This document shows positions 8,794-20,301 of a stretch of DNA of 64,000 nt, piece after piece (the first letter of the stretch is position 1; every line of letters begins with the position of its first letter). Origin of the DNA: Myxococcales bacterium. Its GTDB lineage: Bacteria > Myxococcota > Myxococcia > Myxococcales > Anaeromyxobacteraceae. Position numbers and translations under genes: made by a program. The stretch is taken from assembly GCA_021806645.1 (NCBI GenBank), contig JAJZQX010000007.1, positions 168,863 through 232,862 on the forward strand. The letters run 5' to 3'. Below the pieces are notes generated by a model. That model was not told where the DNA came from, made no database searches, and saw only the letters and a program-made list of their open reading frames with translations.

Positions 8794-8857
8794 TAGGGTG
8801 AACCGAAGCAGTCTGCCCCATCGGCGCGCCCGGATCAAAGTCGCGGCCCTCGATCTC

Positions 8858-11689
<2,832 letters not shown>

Positions 11690-11843
11690 GACCACCTCGT
11701 GCCGCGAGCGTGCTGCGTTCGGGATGCGGTGCATGGAGGCGCACCTGAAGCGGCAAGGATGCCCGATCGAACGGCGCCCTGCGGGAACCACGAACAGGTC
11801 GACCCATTCGTGATGGCGCGGGCTGATCGCCGTCAAGGCGGCG

Positions 11844-14060
11844 CTACCCCTCCTGAAGCCCGCGGATCACGTCTCCGTTGGCCCGCAGCCGGGCCGCCAG
11901 CGCGCGTCCCAGCTCCTCGAAGAAGCGGGCGCCGAGGCGCGGGTCGGCGGCGATGGCCCGGTCGAGCGCCGCTCGTGTGACCACGAAGGCCTCGGCGTCG
12001 GTCACCGCCACGGCGTCGGCGGAGCGGGGCCGCCCGTCGAGGAAGGCCATGTCGCCGAGGAAGTCGCCGCGGCAGAAGGTGGCGATGTGGACGGTCCCGC
12101 CGCGGGCCAGCGAGACGGTGACCCGGATCCGCCCGCGCCGCACGAAGAAGAGCTCGTGCCCCTCGTCGCCCTGGTGGAAGAGCGGCTGGCCCGCCGTGAA
12201 GGCCCGGACTTCGACCGCCCGCTCCAGCGCCGCCAGCCCGTCCGGCGGCAGGGCCTTCAGCACCTCCATCTCGGCGAGCGCCAGCGCCCGCTCCGGCTTC
12301 GGGTCGAGGAGGTGGCGCGCCAGCAGCTGGTCCTCCGCCCAGGCGAGGGCGCCGTCGAGGTCGTCGAAGGCGTGGACCTTGCGGCCACCGCCCAGCAGCC
12401 CCACCTGGCGGAGCATATCGTCGAGCCGCGCGGCGTCCGGGCTGGCGACCGCCCCGGAGAGGACCAGCTCGCCGCCGTGGGCCGCCAGCCGCGTCTCCAC
12501 CTGCACCAGCATCCGCGCCGCGGTCAGGTCGATGGAGCGGACGCGCCGCAGGTCGAGCACCACGATCTCGCGCACCTTGAGGTGCGGCTCCAGCTCGGCC
12601 AGCAGCTGGTCGGTGGTGCCGAAGAAGAGGTTCCCCTGCAGCTCGAAGCAGGCCACCGCCGCGCCGCGCTCGGCCAGCACCGCCGCCTCCCGGGTGCGGC
12701 GGTGCGTCTTGGAGCGGCGCCGGTCGCCCAGCGCCTGGCGCGCCACCACCGAGCTGCGGACCTGGTCGCGCAGGAAGAGGAGGATGGAGAGGCCGACGCC
12801 GACGGCGGCCGCCACCATCAGGTTGGTGGCCGCGGCCGCGGCGATGACGCCCCAGACCACCATGGCGTCGAGGATGGTGGCGGGGTGGAGCCAGAGGCGC
12901 AGGCTCTCCCAGTCGAACATCCGGAAGGCCACCACCACCAGCACCCCGGCCAGCGCCGCCACCGGCACCCAGGCGATGACCCGGTCTAGGAGCAGCAACG
13001 CCACCAGCGCGAAGGCGCCGGCCAGCGCCCCGGTCCGCCGGGTGGTCCCGCCGGTGGCGAGGTTGACCAGCGTGGCCCCGCTCACGCCCGAGCCGGGCGC
13101 GCCGCCGCAGAGCGCCGCCGCGATGTTGCCGAGCCCCTGGGCCCGCAGCTCGCGGTCGGAGTCGTGGCGCCGCTGCGTCAGCGTGTCGGCCATCACGCAG
13201 GTCTTGAGGGTGTCGATGGAGAGCAGGACCGCCAGCGTCAGCGCCGGCGGGAGCGCCAGCAGCAGGTGGGCCGGCGAGATGGCGACCGCCGCCGAGAAGC
13301 GGGCGCCGACTGCGCTGAGCGCCGGGATGGGGCTCGGCATGGGCCCGACCACCAGCCCGGCGGCCGTGGCCCGGGCCAGCCCGCCGGCGGAGAAGAGCCC
13401 GCCCGCGCCGGCCCCGAGCAGGAGGAAGGCGCCGACGCCGGCCACCACGCCGATGATGGTCGGCGGCACCGGGCTCTCGAGCCGCTGCGCGATCAGCGTG
13501 CCGGCGATGGTGGCGAACCCGACCACGAGCGCGGTGGCGTTCCAGGCGGCCGGCCCGGCCAGCACCGGTCCGAGGCCGTCGGCGTGGGCGCCGACCAGGA
13601 GCGGCAGCTGCTTCAGGAGCACCAGCACGCCGGCGGCGGAGAGGTAGCCGGCCACCACCGGGTACGGGATGAACTTGATGAGCCGGCCGCCACCCAGGGC
13701 GCCGAAGACGACCTGCAGCAGGCCGGCCAGCAGCACCACCACGGCCAGCAGGGCCGGGACCTCGGCGGGCGGCACGCCGCCCGGGCCGATCCAGCCCACC
13801 ACCAGCGCCGCCAGCAGAGCCGCGGCCGGAGCGCAGGGCGCCGAGACCAGCCCGCGCGTGCCACCCAGCAGGCCGGCCACCAGCCCGAGCGCCACAGCCC
13901 CCGAGGCGCCGGCCAGCGCACCTTGCGCCGCCGCGCCAGGGCCGAGCGGAGCGAAGATGACCAGGCCGTAGGCCACCGCGCCGGGCAGCGCCACCAGCAT
14001 GCCCGCGAAGCCGCCCCAGACCTCCGATGCGCGCCAGGCGCGCCGATGATGGGCCCCCAC
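11844..14060 (-). CDS. SulP-family anion transporter fused to STAS and cyclic-nucleotide-binding domains
   Basis: The product is 738 residues. Residues about 10-430 are a multi-pass SulP permease domain (GGFAGMLVALPGAVAYGLV at its start). A STAS domain follows (about 455-560: ACFELQGNLFFGTTDQLL, EIVVLDLRRVRSIDLTAARML). From about 600 to 725 comes a cyclic-nucleotide-monophosphate-binding domain (FTAGQPLFHQGDEGHELFFV, FCRGDFLGDMAFLDGRPRSA), which carries the Gly-Glu/Asp and Arg pattern of the phosphate-binding cassette. Substrate could be sulfate, bicarbonate or another anion; sequence alone does not say. The start is GTG at 14060 with a weak ribosome-binding site. A 14-bp palindrome lies 9 nt upstream. 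Confidence 0.93.
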   Translation of the reverse strand: MGAHHRRAWRASEVWGGFAGMLVALPGAVAYGLVIFAPLGPGAAAQGALAGASGAVALGLVAGLLGGTRGLVSAPCAPAAALLAALVVGWIGPGGVPPAEVPALLAVVVLLAGLLQVVFGALGGGRLIKFIPYPVVAGYLSAAGVLVLLKQLPLLVGAHADGLGPVLAGPAAWNATALVVGFATIAGTLIAQRLESPVPPTIIGVVAGVGAFLLLGAGAGGLFSAGGLARATAAGLVVGPMPSPIPALSAVGARFSAAVAISPAHLLLALPPALTLAVLLSIDTLKTCVMADTLTQRRHDSDRELRAQGLGNIAAALCGGAPGSGVSGATLVNLATGGTTRRTGALAGAFALVALLLLDRVIAWVPVAALAGVLVVVAFRMFDWESLRLWLHPATILDAMVVWGVIAAAAATNLMVAAAVGVGLSILLFLRDQVRSSVVARQALGDRRRSKTHRRTREAAVLAERGAAVACFELQGNLFFGTTDQLLAELEPHLKVREIVVLDLRRVRSIDLTAARMLVQVETRLAAHGGELVLSGAVASPDAARLDDMLRQVGLLGGGRKVHAFDDLDGALAWAEDQLLARHLLDPKPERALALAEMEVLKALPPDGLAALERAVEVRAFTAGQPLFHQGDEGHELFFVRRGRIRVTVSLARGGTVHIATFCRGDFLGDMAFLDGRPRSADAVAVTDAEAFVVTRAALDRAIAADPRLGARFFEELGRALAARLRANGDVIRGLQEG

Positions 14061-14394
14061 CAGCGCATGCTGGACCGGTCCAGGGCGGGGGGGAAGGGTT
14101 CACCTGGCACGGCGGCGACGCGACATCGGCGGTAGGCAGGCGGACCGGCGCGCCGAGGATGCCCGGGAGCTGCTGTGGCCGGCGAGACACGAGGCGCTAG
14201 TAGCCTGGGGCGTCTGCGCGGAACGGTTGCGCGTCCGGCGAACGCTTCCCTCGCCGTTGCGAAGGACGCGGCGAGGGACCTCGCCGGTGGGCGCGGCTTC
14301 CGGCGGCGGGCGGTGGTCGGAATGGGCGTCCCTCTTGGGTTTCCTTCGCTTCCGCGACCCCAGGAACGTCAGACCCGCGTGCGACTGTACGTGA
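14061..14394. other. 334-nt divergent intergenic region with a palindrome and a hairpin
   Basis: No gene is supported here. CTGGACCGGTCCAG at 14070-14083 is a perfect 14-bp palindrome just upstream of the SulP start, a candidate operator. TCCCTCGCCG (14247-14256) and CGGCGAGGGA (14269-14278) form a perfect 10-bp stem with a 12-nt loop, of unknown role; there is no T-run to mark it as a terminator. Confidence 0.4.
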
Positions 14395-15230
14395 ATGATC
14401 GCCTCCGCAAACCCGATCCCATCCTCGGCCGCGGCCTCGCACCACGCTGCGACCTCCCCTTCCCTCGAACTCCTCGAAGCGCGCCAGGCGCGCGACGGCC
14501 TGGCCACCCTGTTGCGCGCCGAGCGGACGGCCGCGGCCGAGTTCCTGCTGGCCCTCTCCGACTTCGACCGGCGCCGCGGCTGGGAGCGGCTGGGCTTCGC
14601 GAGCCTGTTCGCGTTCCTGCACGTCGAGCTGGGGCTGTCGAAGGGGGCGGCCTACGTCCGCTTCACGGCCGCCAGGCTGCTCCAGGCCTTCCCCGAGGTG
14701 ATCGAACCGATCCGCTCCGGCCGGCTCTGCCTCTCCGCCGTCGGGGAGCTGGCCCGCGTGGCCACGCCCGAGAACTTCGCGGTGTTGCTCCCTCGCTTCT
14801 TCGGGTGCTCCTCTCGCGAGGCCCGTGAGGTCGCCGCGGCCGTCCTGCCCCGGCCGGCACCACCGCTCCGCGATCAGGTCACCCGGCTCCAGCCCGCTGC
14901 TGAGCTGGTTTCGCCCGCCCCGTCGGCCCGGCTCGAGCCACAAGCCTTTTCCGAGCCGGCGGCGCGGCCGACGCCGCTGGAGCTCGAGACGCCGGCCCAT
15001 GCCGACGCGGTTCGTGCGCACGAACTCGTTCTGACCCACCCCGCGAGGGACGCCGCGCGCCGCGAAGACGTCGAACCGCTCACCGCCGACCTGCGCCGGC
15101 TCCACATCACGGTGGACGCGCAGTTCCTGAAACTGCTCGACACCGCCAGGGACGGCCTCTCGCACGGCATCCCGGCGCCAGCATGGAGCAGGTGCTGAAG
15201 GCCGCGCTCGCGCTCCTCCTCGAGAAGCAG
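14395..15230 (+). pseudogene. HNH endonuclease family protein, frameshifted and truncated
   Basis: Residues 1-250 match the N-terminal helical region of the HNH-endonuclease family that is abundant in Anaeromyxobacter (LLRAERTAAAEFLLALSDFD, FLHVELGLSKGAAYVRFTA, VIEPIRSGRLCLSAVGELA, LPRFFGCSSREA). The frame then breaks near 15165-15170: DGLSH continues as GIPAPAWSRC and stops at 15198. The expected HPGASMEQVLKAALALLLEK is in the next frame, as if one base were lost. That frame also decays at about 15230, where it abuts the 3' end of the opposite-strand gene. The C-terminal HNH domain that carries the active site is absent. The gene is therefore a remnant by two independent lesions. Confidence 0.8.
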
Positions 15231-15231
15231 G

Positions 15232-16293
15232 CTAGATCCGCAGCTGCTCGACCCGCGCCTCGTCCCGCTCCGGCTCGACCTCCAGCACCTCGACGGCGCC
15301 GTCGGGGTCGCGCCACTCCACCTCGACCAGGGGCTCGTCCTTCCCCTTGCCGTAACGGGCCACGATGCGGGCGGCCAGCTGCCGCTCCTCCCAGGTCGGC
15401 ACCCCCTCGACCAGCGCCACCGGCCCGGCGTGGACCCGGGCCACCAGCCGCGCGCGCCGGTCGCCGGCGTAGGTCTCCAGGGTGCCGTTCTCCACCTCGG
15501 TGCGCCCCACCATCAACTTCACCGTAGGAGACAGGCGGAAGTGGCGGCCGGTGGTCATCAGCACCACGTCGTCCCGGTCGATGCGGCGCGGCTCGCCGGC
15601 CGCCTCGCGCTGCACGAGGATGTCGAAGAACTTCCGCGCGAAGCTCTCGTCGGTGAGGAAGCAGCAGCCGCCGGCCGGCTGCGGCCACTCGGCCAGCCCC
15701 AGCTCCCTGGCCATGGCTATCTGGCGGGTCCGGCCGCGGCCGTTGAGGTCGCCCAGCTTCGAGCGGTCGAGGATCCCCTCCTGCTCCGGGATCGACGGCG
15801 GCAGCAGCTTGGCCGAGAGCGGGCGGACCAGCCGCCCCTTCAGCCCAGACTCGCGCTCGATGGCCCAGAGCGTGTCGCGCCGCTGGCTCTTGGGGCGCTG
15901 CCCCAGCACCTCGCCGGTGAAGACGAAGTCGGCCCCCTCGCGCTCCATGACCTCCTTGGCCTTCCTCATCATGAAGATGCGGCAGTCCACGCAGGGGTTG
16001 GCGTTGGCCCCGTAGCCGTACTTGGGGTGAAGCAGCATGTCCAGGTAGGCGTCCCCTGAGATGTCGATGTACTCGATCTCGACCTCCTGCTCGGCGGCGG
16101 CGCGCAGCGCCTCGTTCTGCGGCACCGTGCCGTCCTGCCGCCCGCCCTTGCGCCGCTGCGTCTCGGTGATGCAGAAGCCGGTGTAGAAGTTGATGGCCTT
16201 CACCTCGACCCCCTGCGCCCGGATCATGGCGAGCGCCAGCGTGGAGTCGAGTCCGCCCGAGATCATCGCGATGGCCTTGCCCGGCTTCTTCAT
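15232..16293 (-). CDS. PP-loop ATPase, MnmA/ThiI-like tRNA thiolation protein
   Basis: The 353-residue product opens with the PP-loop ATP-pyrophosphatase signature ISGGLDSTLAL (11-21), used to adenylate a tRNA uridine before sulfur transfer. A CxxC pair, NPCVDCRIFMM (Cys101, Cys104), and a GGCCFLTD segment in the C-terminal half are candidate sulfur carriers or metal ligands. The C-terminal region (PTVKLMVGRTEVEN) resembles the NFACT-R-like domain found in such proteins. Together these suggest 2- or 4-thiouridine formation. The precise target is not deducible. It sits 10 nt downstream of a tusA-like sulfurtransferase gene in the same direction, which supports a sulfur-relay role. Confidence 0.82.
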   Translation of the reverse strand: MKKPGKAIAMISGGLDSTLALAMIRAQGVEVKAINFYTGFCITETQRRKGGRQDGTVPQNEALRAAAEQEVEIEYIDISGDAYLDMLLHPKYGYGANANPCVDCRIFMMRKAKEVMEREGADFVFTGEVLGQRPKSQRRDTLWAIERESGLKGRLVRPLSAKLLPPSIPEQEGILDRSKLGDLNGRGRTRQIAMARELGLAEWPQPAGGCCFLTDESFARKFFDILVQREAAGEPRRIDRDDVVLMTTGRHFRLSPTVKLMVGRTEVENGTLETYAGDRRARLVARVHAGPVALVEGVPTWEERQLAARIVARYGKGKDEPLVEVEWRDPDGAVEVLEVEPERDEARVEQLRI

Positions 16294-16303
16294 GTGCCTC
16301 CTC

Positions 16304-16576
16304 CTACGGCGCGTGGCGCGGCGCCCGTGGCCGCTTGCGCAGGTAGCTCTTCCAGCTGGGGCCGTCCTTGAAGGTGGCCAGGTGCTCGTGGCGCATCGCC
16401 TTGCACCACATGGGCATGTCGACCGCGATCCCCGGGTCGGTGGCGATCACCAGCAGCACGTCGCCGTCCGCCAGCCGCTTCACCGCCGCCGCCGTCTTGA
16501 CGATGGGGATCGGGCAGAGCAGCCCCGAGGTGTCGAGGATCTGGACCGGCTCGGGCAGCGCGTCGGGCGGCGGCAT
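16304..16576 (-). CDS. TusA-family sulfurtransferase
   Basis: A 90-residue sulfur carrier. The segment DTSGLLCPIPIVKTAAAVKR holds the family's CPxP motif with the persulfide-forming Cys, followed by the typical beta strand LLVIATDPGIAVDMPMWCK. TusA proteins pass sulfur to tRNA thiolation or other sulfur pathways. The ATG at 16576 follows a GGGGGG ribosome-binding site. An in-frame ATG at 16636 would add a CRGCGEP segment and cannot be excluded. It forms a two-gene unit with the PP-loop gene downstream. Confidence 0.88.
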   Translation of the reverse strand: MPPPDALPEPVQILDTSGLLCPIPIVKTAAAVKRLADGDVLLVIATDPGIAVDMPMWCKAMRHEHLATFKDGPSWKSYLRKRPRAPRHAP

Positions 16577-16679
16577 CGTGGCCCCCCATAGCGGCTCGCC
16601 ACAGCCGCGGCAACCCGGCCTGCCGTCTCGCCGCATCGCCTTGCCCCACCGGCACCCCAAGGGTACTCTCCCGCGCACC

Positions 16680-17204
16680 GTGCGAGGCCTCCCCCTTCTC
16701 TTCGTCTGCGCGCTGGCGCTCCCGGCCGGCGCCGCCCGCGCCCAGCCGGCCGGCCCGCCGCCGGCCGCCGAGGCCGGGTCCCCTTCGGCCCCCACCGGGG
16801 TGACCGTCGCCGCGTCGATGGCCGCGGGCGGCGAGACCGGGATGTCGAGCGGGAAGGCCGGGCTGCTGGAGCTGGAGGTGGCGGCCGGCTGGGAACACCA
16901 ACCGACCCAGCTCCGCCCCGAGCTGGCCCTGGCCTTCAGCGTCACCCCGGAGACCAGCGTCGCCATCCGGCCCGGGCTGCGGGCCGGACTCGCCGAGGTG
17001 CCCGTCTGGCTCCGCGCCGCGGTCGACTTCTCCACCGCCCGCGACCGGGGGCTGCATGCCCGCTGGCTCCTCTTGGGCGTCGCCTGGGAGCTCCGGGTCA
17101 ACACCCTGCTGGCCTTCGACCTCGGGCTCGACTTCGGCGTGCCCCTGACCGGCACGGCCGGCGTCCCGCTCATGCTGCGTGGCGGCGGCACCTTCCGGCT
17201 CTGA
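16680..17204 (+). CDS. Hypothetical exported protein
   Basis: I do not recognise the family. From GTG 16680 the 174-residue product has a clear signal peptide (RGLPLLFVCALALPAGAARA), a Pro/Ala-rich linker, then alternating hydrophobic/polar strands ending FRL. That terminal pattern and the repeated aromatic strands suggest a small outer-membrane beta barrel. The start is inferred from the signal peptide; no strong ribosome-binding site is visible. The next exported protein starts 34 nt downstream on the same strand. Confidence 0.65.
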   Translation: MRGLPLLFVCALALPAGAARAQPAGPPPAAEAGSPSAPTGVTVAASMAAGGETGMSSGKAGLLELEVAAGWEHQPTQLRPELALAFSVTPETSVAIRPGLRAGLAEVPVWLRAAVDFSTARDRGLHARWLLLGVAWELRVNTLLAFDLGLDFGVPLTGTAGVPLMLRGGGTFRL

Positions 17205-17238
17205 GCGCCGTCACCGCCCCACCTAGAGGAACCTCCGC

Positions 17239-18270
17239 ATGAAGACGGTCGTCGCCATCGCCCTCTCGCTTTCGGTCAGCGCCCACGCCGCGGCGCAGGA
17301 CCTTCCGCCCCCCCCGCCGCCGCCCGCCGACGAGGTCCCGCTGCCGCCGCCACCCGCGCCGGGCTCGCGAGGGCAGGCCACACCCCCCACGCCAGGAGCG
17401 CCGCCCGCCCTGGCCGACAGGCCGCGCCGCCACCAGGACCCGCCCGGCGTCATCGGCGAGGGGCCGCTGGCCCCGGGCGGCGCCATGGCCGCGCCCATTC
17501 ACCCCGACGAGCGTTTCGGCAACTGGTCACTCGCGATCGCCTCGGGCGTGGCCGGCCGCTGGGGCGGCTACCAGCTCCAGGACGGCAAGCCCAACGCCGC
17601 GGTGCTCCTCTACCTTGGCGCCCAGGCCGACGGCCTCTGGGCCGAGGGGACGGCGCAGGCGGCGCGCCTGCGGCTCCGGATGTTCACCGGCGGTGATGGG
17701 ATGATCTTCCTCCCCAGCGAAGGGGAGTTCGAGGCCGCCTACATGCTCGGCCGGCGTGAGTTCCGGTTCGTGCTGGCCCGGGCCGAGGTGGCCCGCTACC
17801 CCGGGCTGGCCGTGCAGGTCCTGGCGCAGGCCTCCACCATCCCCGGCGTCGAGGGGGTCATCTCCCTCGCCGGAGACAGGGCGCGGCTCTTCTACGGCGT
17901 GACGCCGGTGGAGGCGGCCTACGTCTGGTACTACGGCAAGGCCCACCTCACGACCATCGACGGGTTCACCAACGAGAACCGCGGCGTCGAGGCGGCCACG
18001 GCGGTCCGGCTGCGCGCCACCTTCATGGTGCCGCCGTCGGTGCTGCTCTCGGTGCAGGGCGACTACATGCGGATGTGGGGGCCGGGCGACCAGTTCAGGT
18101 CGGTGGAGGGGAGCGCCGGCTACGCCCTGCTCGACAAGACGGTCCTGCTCGACGTGCTGCTCCGCTGGGAGAGCTACACCCGGCGCAGCAGCAGCACCAC
18201 CCTGCCGCCCGGCAGCATGGAGACCGCCGATCAGCTCATCGGGATGGCCAGCGCCACCCTCGTCCTCTAG
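17239..18270 (+). CDS. Hypothetical exported proline-rich protein
   Basis: The 343-residue product begins with a signal peptide (MKTVVAIALSLSVSAHAAAQ), then about 60 residues very rich in proline (runs such as PPPPPPPADEVPLPPPP). A C-terminal domain of about 260 residues has alternating strands with many aromatic residues and no recognisable motif. It could be a beta barrel or another periplasmic or outer-membrane domain. AGAGGAACC serves as ribosome-binding site. It follows the previous exported protein by 34 nt and precedes the triple DsbA-like gene by 27 nt, so the three may be one operon. Confidence 0.75.
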   Translation: MKTVVAIALSLSVSAHAAAQDLPPPPPPPADEVPLPPPPAPGSRGQATPPTPGAPPALADRPRRHQDPPGVIGEGPLAPGGAMAAPIHPDERFGNWSLAIASGVAGRWGGYQLQDGKPNAAVLLYLGAQADGLWAEGTAQAARLRLRMFTGGDGMIFLPSEGEFEAAYMLGRREFRFVLARAEVARYPGLAVQVLAQASTIPGVEGVISLAGDRARLFYGVTPVEAAYVWYYGKAHLTTIDGFTNENRGVEAATAVRLRATFMVPPSVLLSVQGDYMRMWGPGDQFRSVEGSAGYALLDKTVLLDVLLRWESYTRRSSSTTLPPGSMETADQLIGMASATLVL

Positions 18271-18297
18271 TCACTGTTGGTCAACAAGGAGCGGTTC

Positions 18298-20286
18298 ATG
18301 AAGCACGTCAGCTGGATCCTCGCCTTCGTGGTCGGGCTCGCCATCGGGTTGAGCGTCAACGTCGCGCTGTGGGGTGGTGGCCGCCCCGCCGCCCAGCCGG
18401 CCACCGCCCAGCCGGCGGCGCGCCCGGTTCGCCCCCAGGAGGACCCCCGGGCGATCTACCGGGTCCCGCTCGGGGACTCGCCCGCCCGCGGCCCGGCCGA
18501 CGCGCTGGTGACCATCGTCGAGTCGAGCGACTTCGAGTGCCCCTTCTGCAAGCAGGTCGGCCCGACGCTAAAGCAGCTCGACGAGGCCTTCCCGGGCAAG
18601 CTGCGCTGGGTCTTCAAGCACAACCCGCTCCCGTTCCACCAGCGGGCGCTCCCCGCGGCCCTGGCGGCCGAGGCGGCCCGCGAGCAGAAGGGCGACGCCG
18701 GCTTCTGGGCCATGCACGATCGGCTCTTCGAGTCGGCGCCGGCGCTCGACCAGGCCAGCCTCGAGCGGGCGGCCACCGCCATCGGCCTCGACCTCGGTCG
18801 CTTCCGCGCCGCGCTCGACGACAGGGCGGCCGAGCCGCGCATCCGCCGCGACCAGGCCCTGGTCACCTCGGTCGGCGCCACCGGGACGCCCGCCTTCTTC
18901 ATCAACGGGCGCAAGGTCTCCGGCGCCCAGCCCTTCGAGAACTTCCGCGTCGTGGTCGAGGAGGAGCTGAAGAAGGCCGCGGCGCTGGTCGCCGCCGGCA
19001 CGCCGGCCAGCGAGGTGTACGCCAAGGTGATGCAGGGGGGCGCCAGCGCGCCCGTCATGGTGAACGTGCCGGCCGCCCCGGGGGCGCCATCGGCACCGCC
19101 CACGCCGCCGGCCCCGCCCCCGAGCCCGTACAAGAAGGTGACGATCCGCTCCGACGACCCGGCCCGCGGCCCGGCCGACGCCAAGCTGACCATCGTCCTC
19201 TTCTCCGACTTCCAGTGCCCGTTCTGCGGCCGGGTCGAGCCGACGCTGAAGCAGCTGGAGAACGCGTTCCCGGGCCAGGTCCGGGTGGTCTGGAAGAACC
19301 AGCCGCTGCCGATGCACCCGAACGCCATGCCGGCCGCGCTGGCCGCCGAGGCGGCGCGCGAGCAGGGCAAGTTCTGGCCCTTCCACGACCTGCTCTTCCA
19401 GAACCAGCAGGCGCTCTCGCCGGTGGACCTCGACAGGGCCGCGGCCGCCGCCCGGCTCGACCTGCGCCGCTTCAAGGCCGCCACCGCCGGTCCGGGCGCC
19501 AAGGCCCGCATCGCGGAGGACCAGCAGCTGGCCGCCGCGGTGGGGGCCAACGGAACGCCCAACATGTTCTTCAACTGCCGGCAGGTGGTGGGCGCCATCC
19601 CCTTCGAGGCGATGAAGCCGATCGCCGAGGAGGAGCTGAAGAAGGTGGACGCGCTGCTCGCCAAGGGGGCGAAGCGCGGCAAGGACCTGTACGACAAGGC
19701 CTGCGACGCCAACGTCGCCGCCGCCCCCTCGGCGCCCGTCGCGGCGGCCCCGGCGCCGGGCCGGGCGGTGGCGATCACGCTGCGCCCCGATGACCCGGTC
19801 AAGGGGAACCCGAAGGCCCCGGTGACGGTGGTGGTCTTCTCCGACTTCCAGTGCCCGTTCTGCGCGCGCGTCGAGCCGACGCTCCGGCAGGTGGAGCAGG
19901 CTTACGGCGCCAAGGTGCGGATCGCCTGGAAGCACAAGCCTCTCCCCTTCCACCCCAACGCCATGCCGGCCGCGCTGGCCGCCGAGGCGGCCCGCGAGCA
20001 GGGCAAGTTCTGGCCGATGCACGACAAGATGTTCGCGGCCCAGCAGGAGCTCTCCCCGGCCGCCTACGAGCGGTGGGCGCGCGAGCTCGGGCTCGACCTC
20101 GGCCGCTTCAAGGCCGCGCAGGCGAGCGCGAAGCTCAAGGCCCGCGTCCAGGAGGACGACCAGCTGGGGTCGCGCCTCGGCATCGACGGCACGCCCACCA
20201 TGGTGGTGAACGGCGAGCTGGTGGTGGGGGCGGTGCCGTTCGAGAACCTGAAGGCGGTCATCGACCGGAAGCTGGCCGGGAAGTAA
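18298..20286 (+). CDS. Membrane-anchored protein with three tandem DsbA-like thioredoxin domains
   Basis: The 662-residue product has an N-terminal membrane anchor (about 4-24), then three DsbA/Thioredoxin_4 domains joined by Pro/Ala linkers. Each has a CPFC active site (Cys81/84, 307/310, 519/522) within SDFxCPFC, and each keeps the cis-proline loop (TGTPAFFIN, NGTPNMFFN, DGTPTMVVN). Domains 2 and 3 are closer to each other (SDFQCPFC, PNAMPAALAAEAAREQGKFW) than to domain 1. Likely role: thiol-disulfide exchange in the periplasm. Most relatives have one such domain. ATG 18298 follows AAGGAGCGG; the upstream in-frame TTG at 18277 overlaps that ribosome-binding site and is unlikely. Domain 2 has an extra Cys after its cis-proline loop (FFNCR). 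Confidence 0.92.
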   Translation: MKHVSWILAFVVGLAIGLSVNVALWGGGRPAAQPATAQPAARPVRPQEDPRAIYRVPLGDSPARGPADALVTIVESSDFECPFCKQVGPTLKQLDEAFPGKLRWVFKHNPLPFHQRALPAALAAEAAREQKGDAGFWAMHDRLFESAPALDQASLERAATAIGLDLGRFRAALDDRAAEPRIRRDQALVTSVGATGTPAFFINGRKVSGAQPFENFRVVVEEELKKAAALVAAGTPASEVYAKVMQGGASAPVMVNVPAAPGAPSAPPTPPAPPPSPYKKVTIRSDDPARGPADAKLTIVLFSDFQCPFCGRVEPTLKQLENAFPGQVRVVWKNQPLPMHPNAMPAALAAEAAREQGKFWPFHDLLFQNQQALSPVDLDRAAAAARLDLRRFKAATAGPGAKARIAEDQQLAAAVGANGTPNMFFNCRQVVGAIPFEAMKPIAEEELKKVDALLAKGAKRGKDLYDKACDANVAAAPSAPVAAAPAPGRAVAITLRPDDPVKGNPKAPVTVVVFSDFQCPFCARVEPTLRQVEQAYGAKVRIAWKHKPLPFHPNAMPAALAAEAAREQGKFWPMHDKMFAAQQELSPAAYERWARELGLDLGRFKAAQASAKLKARVQEDDQLGSRLGIDGTPTMVVNGELVVGAVPFENLKAVIDRKLAGK

Positions 20287-20301
20287 CGCCGGCGGCCGGG
20301 G

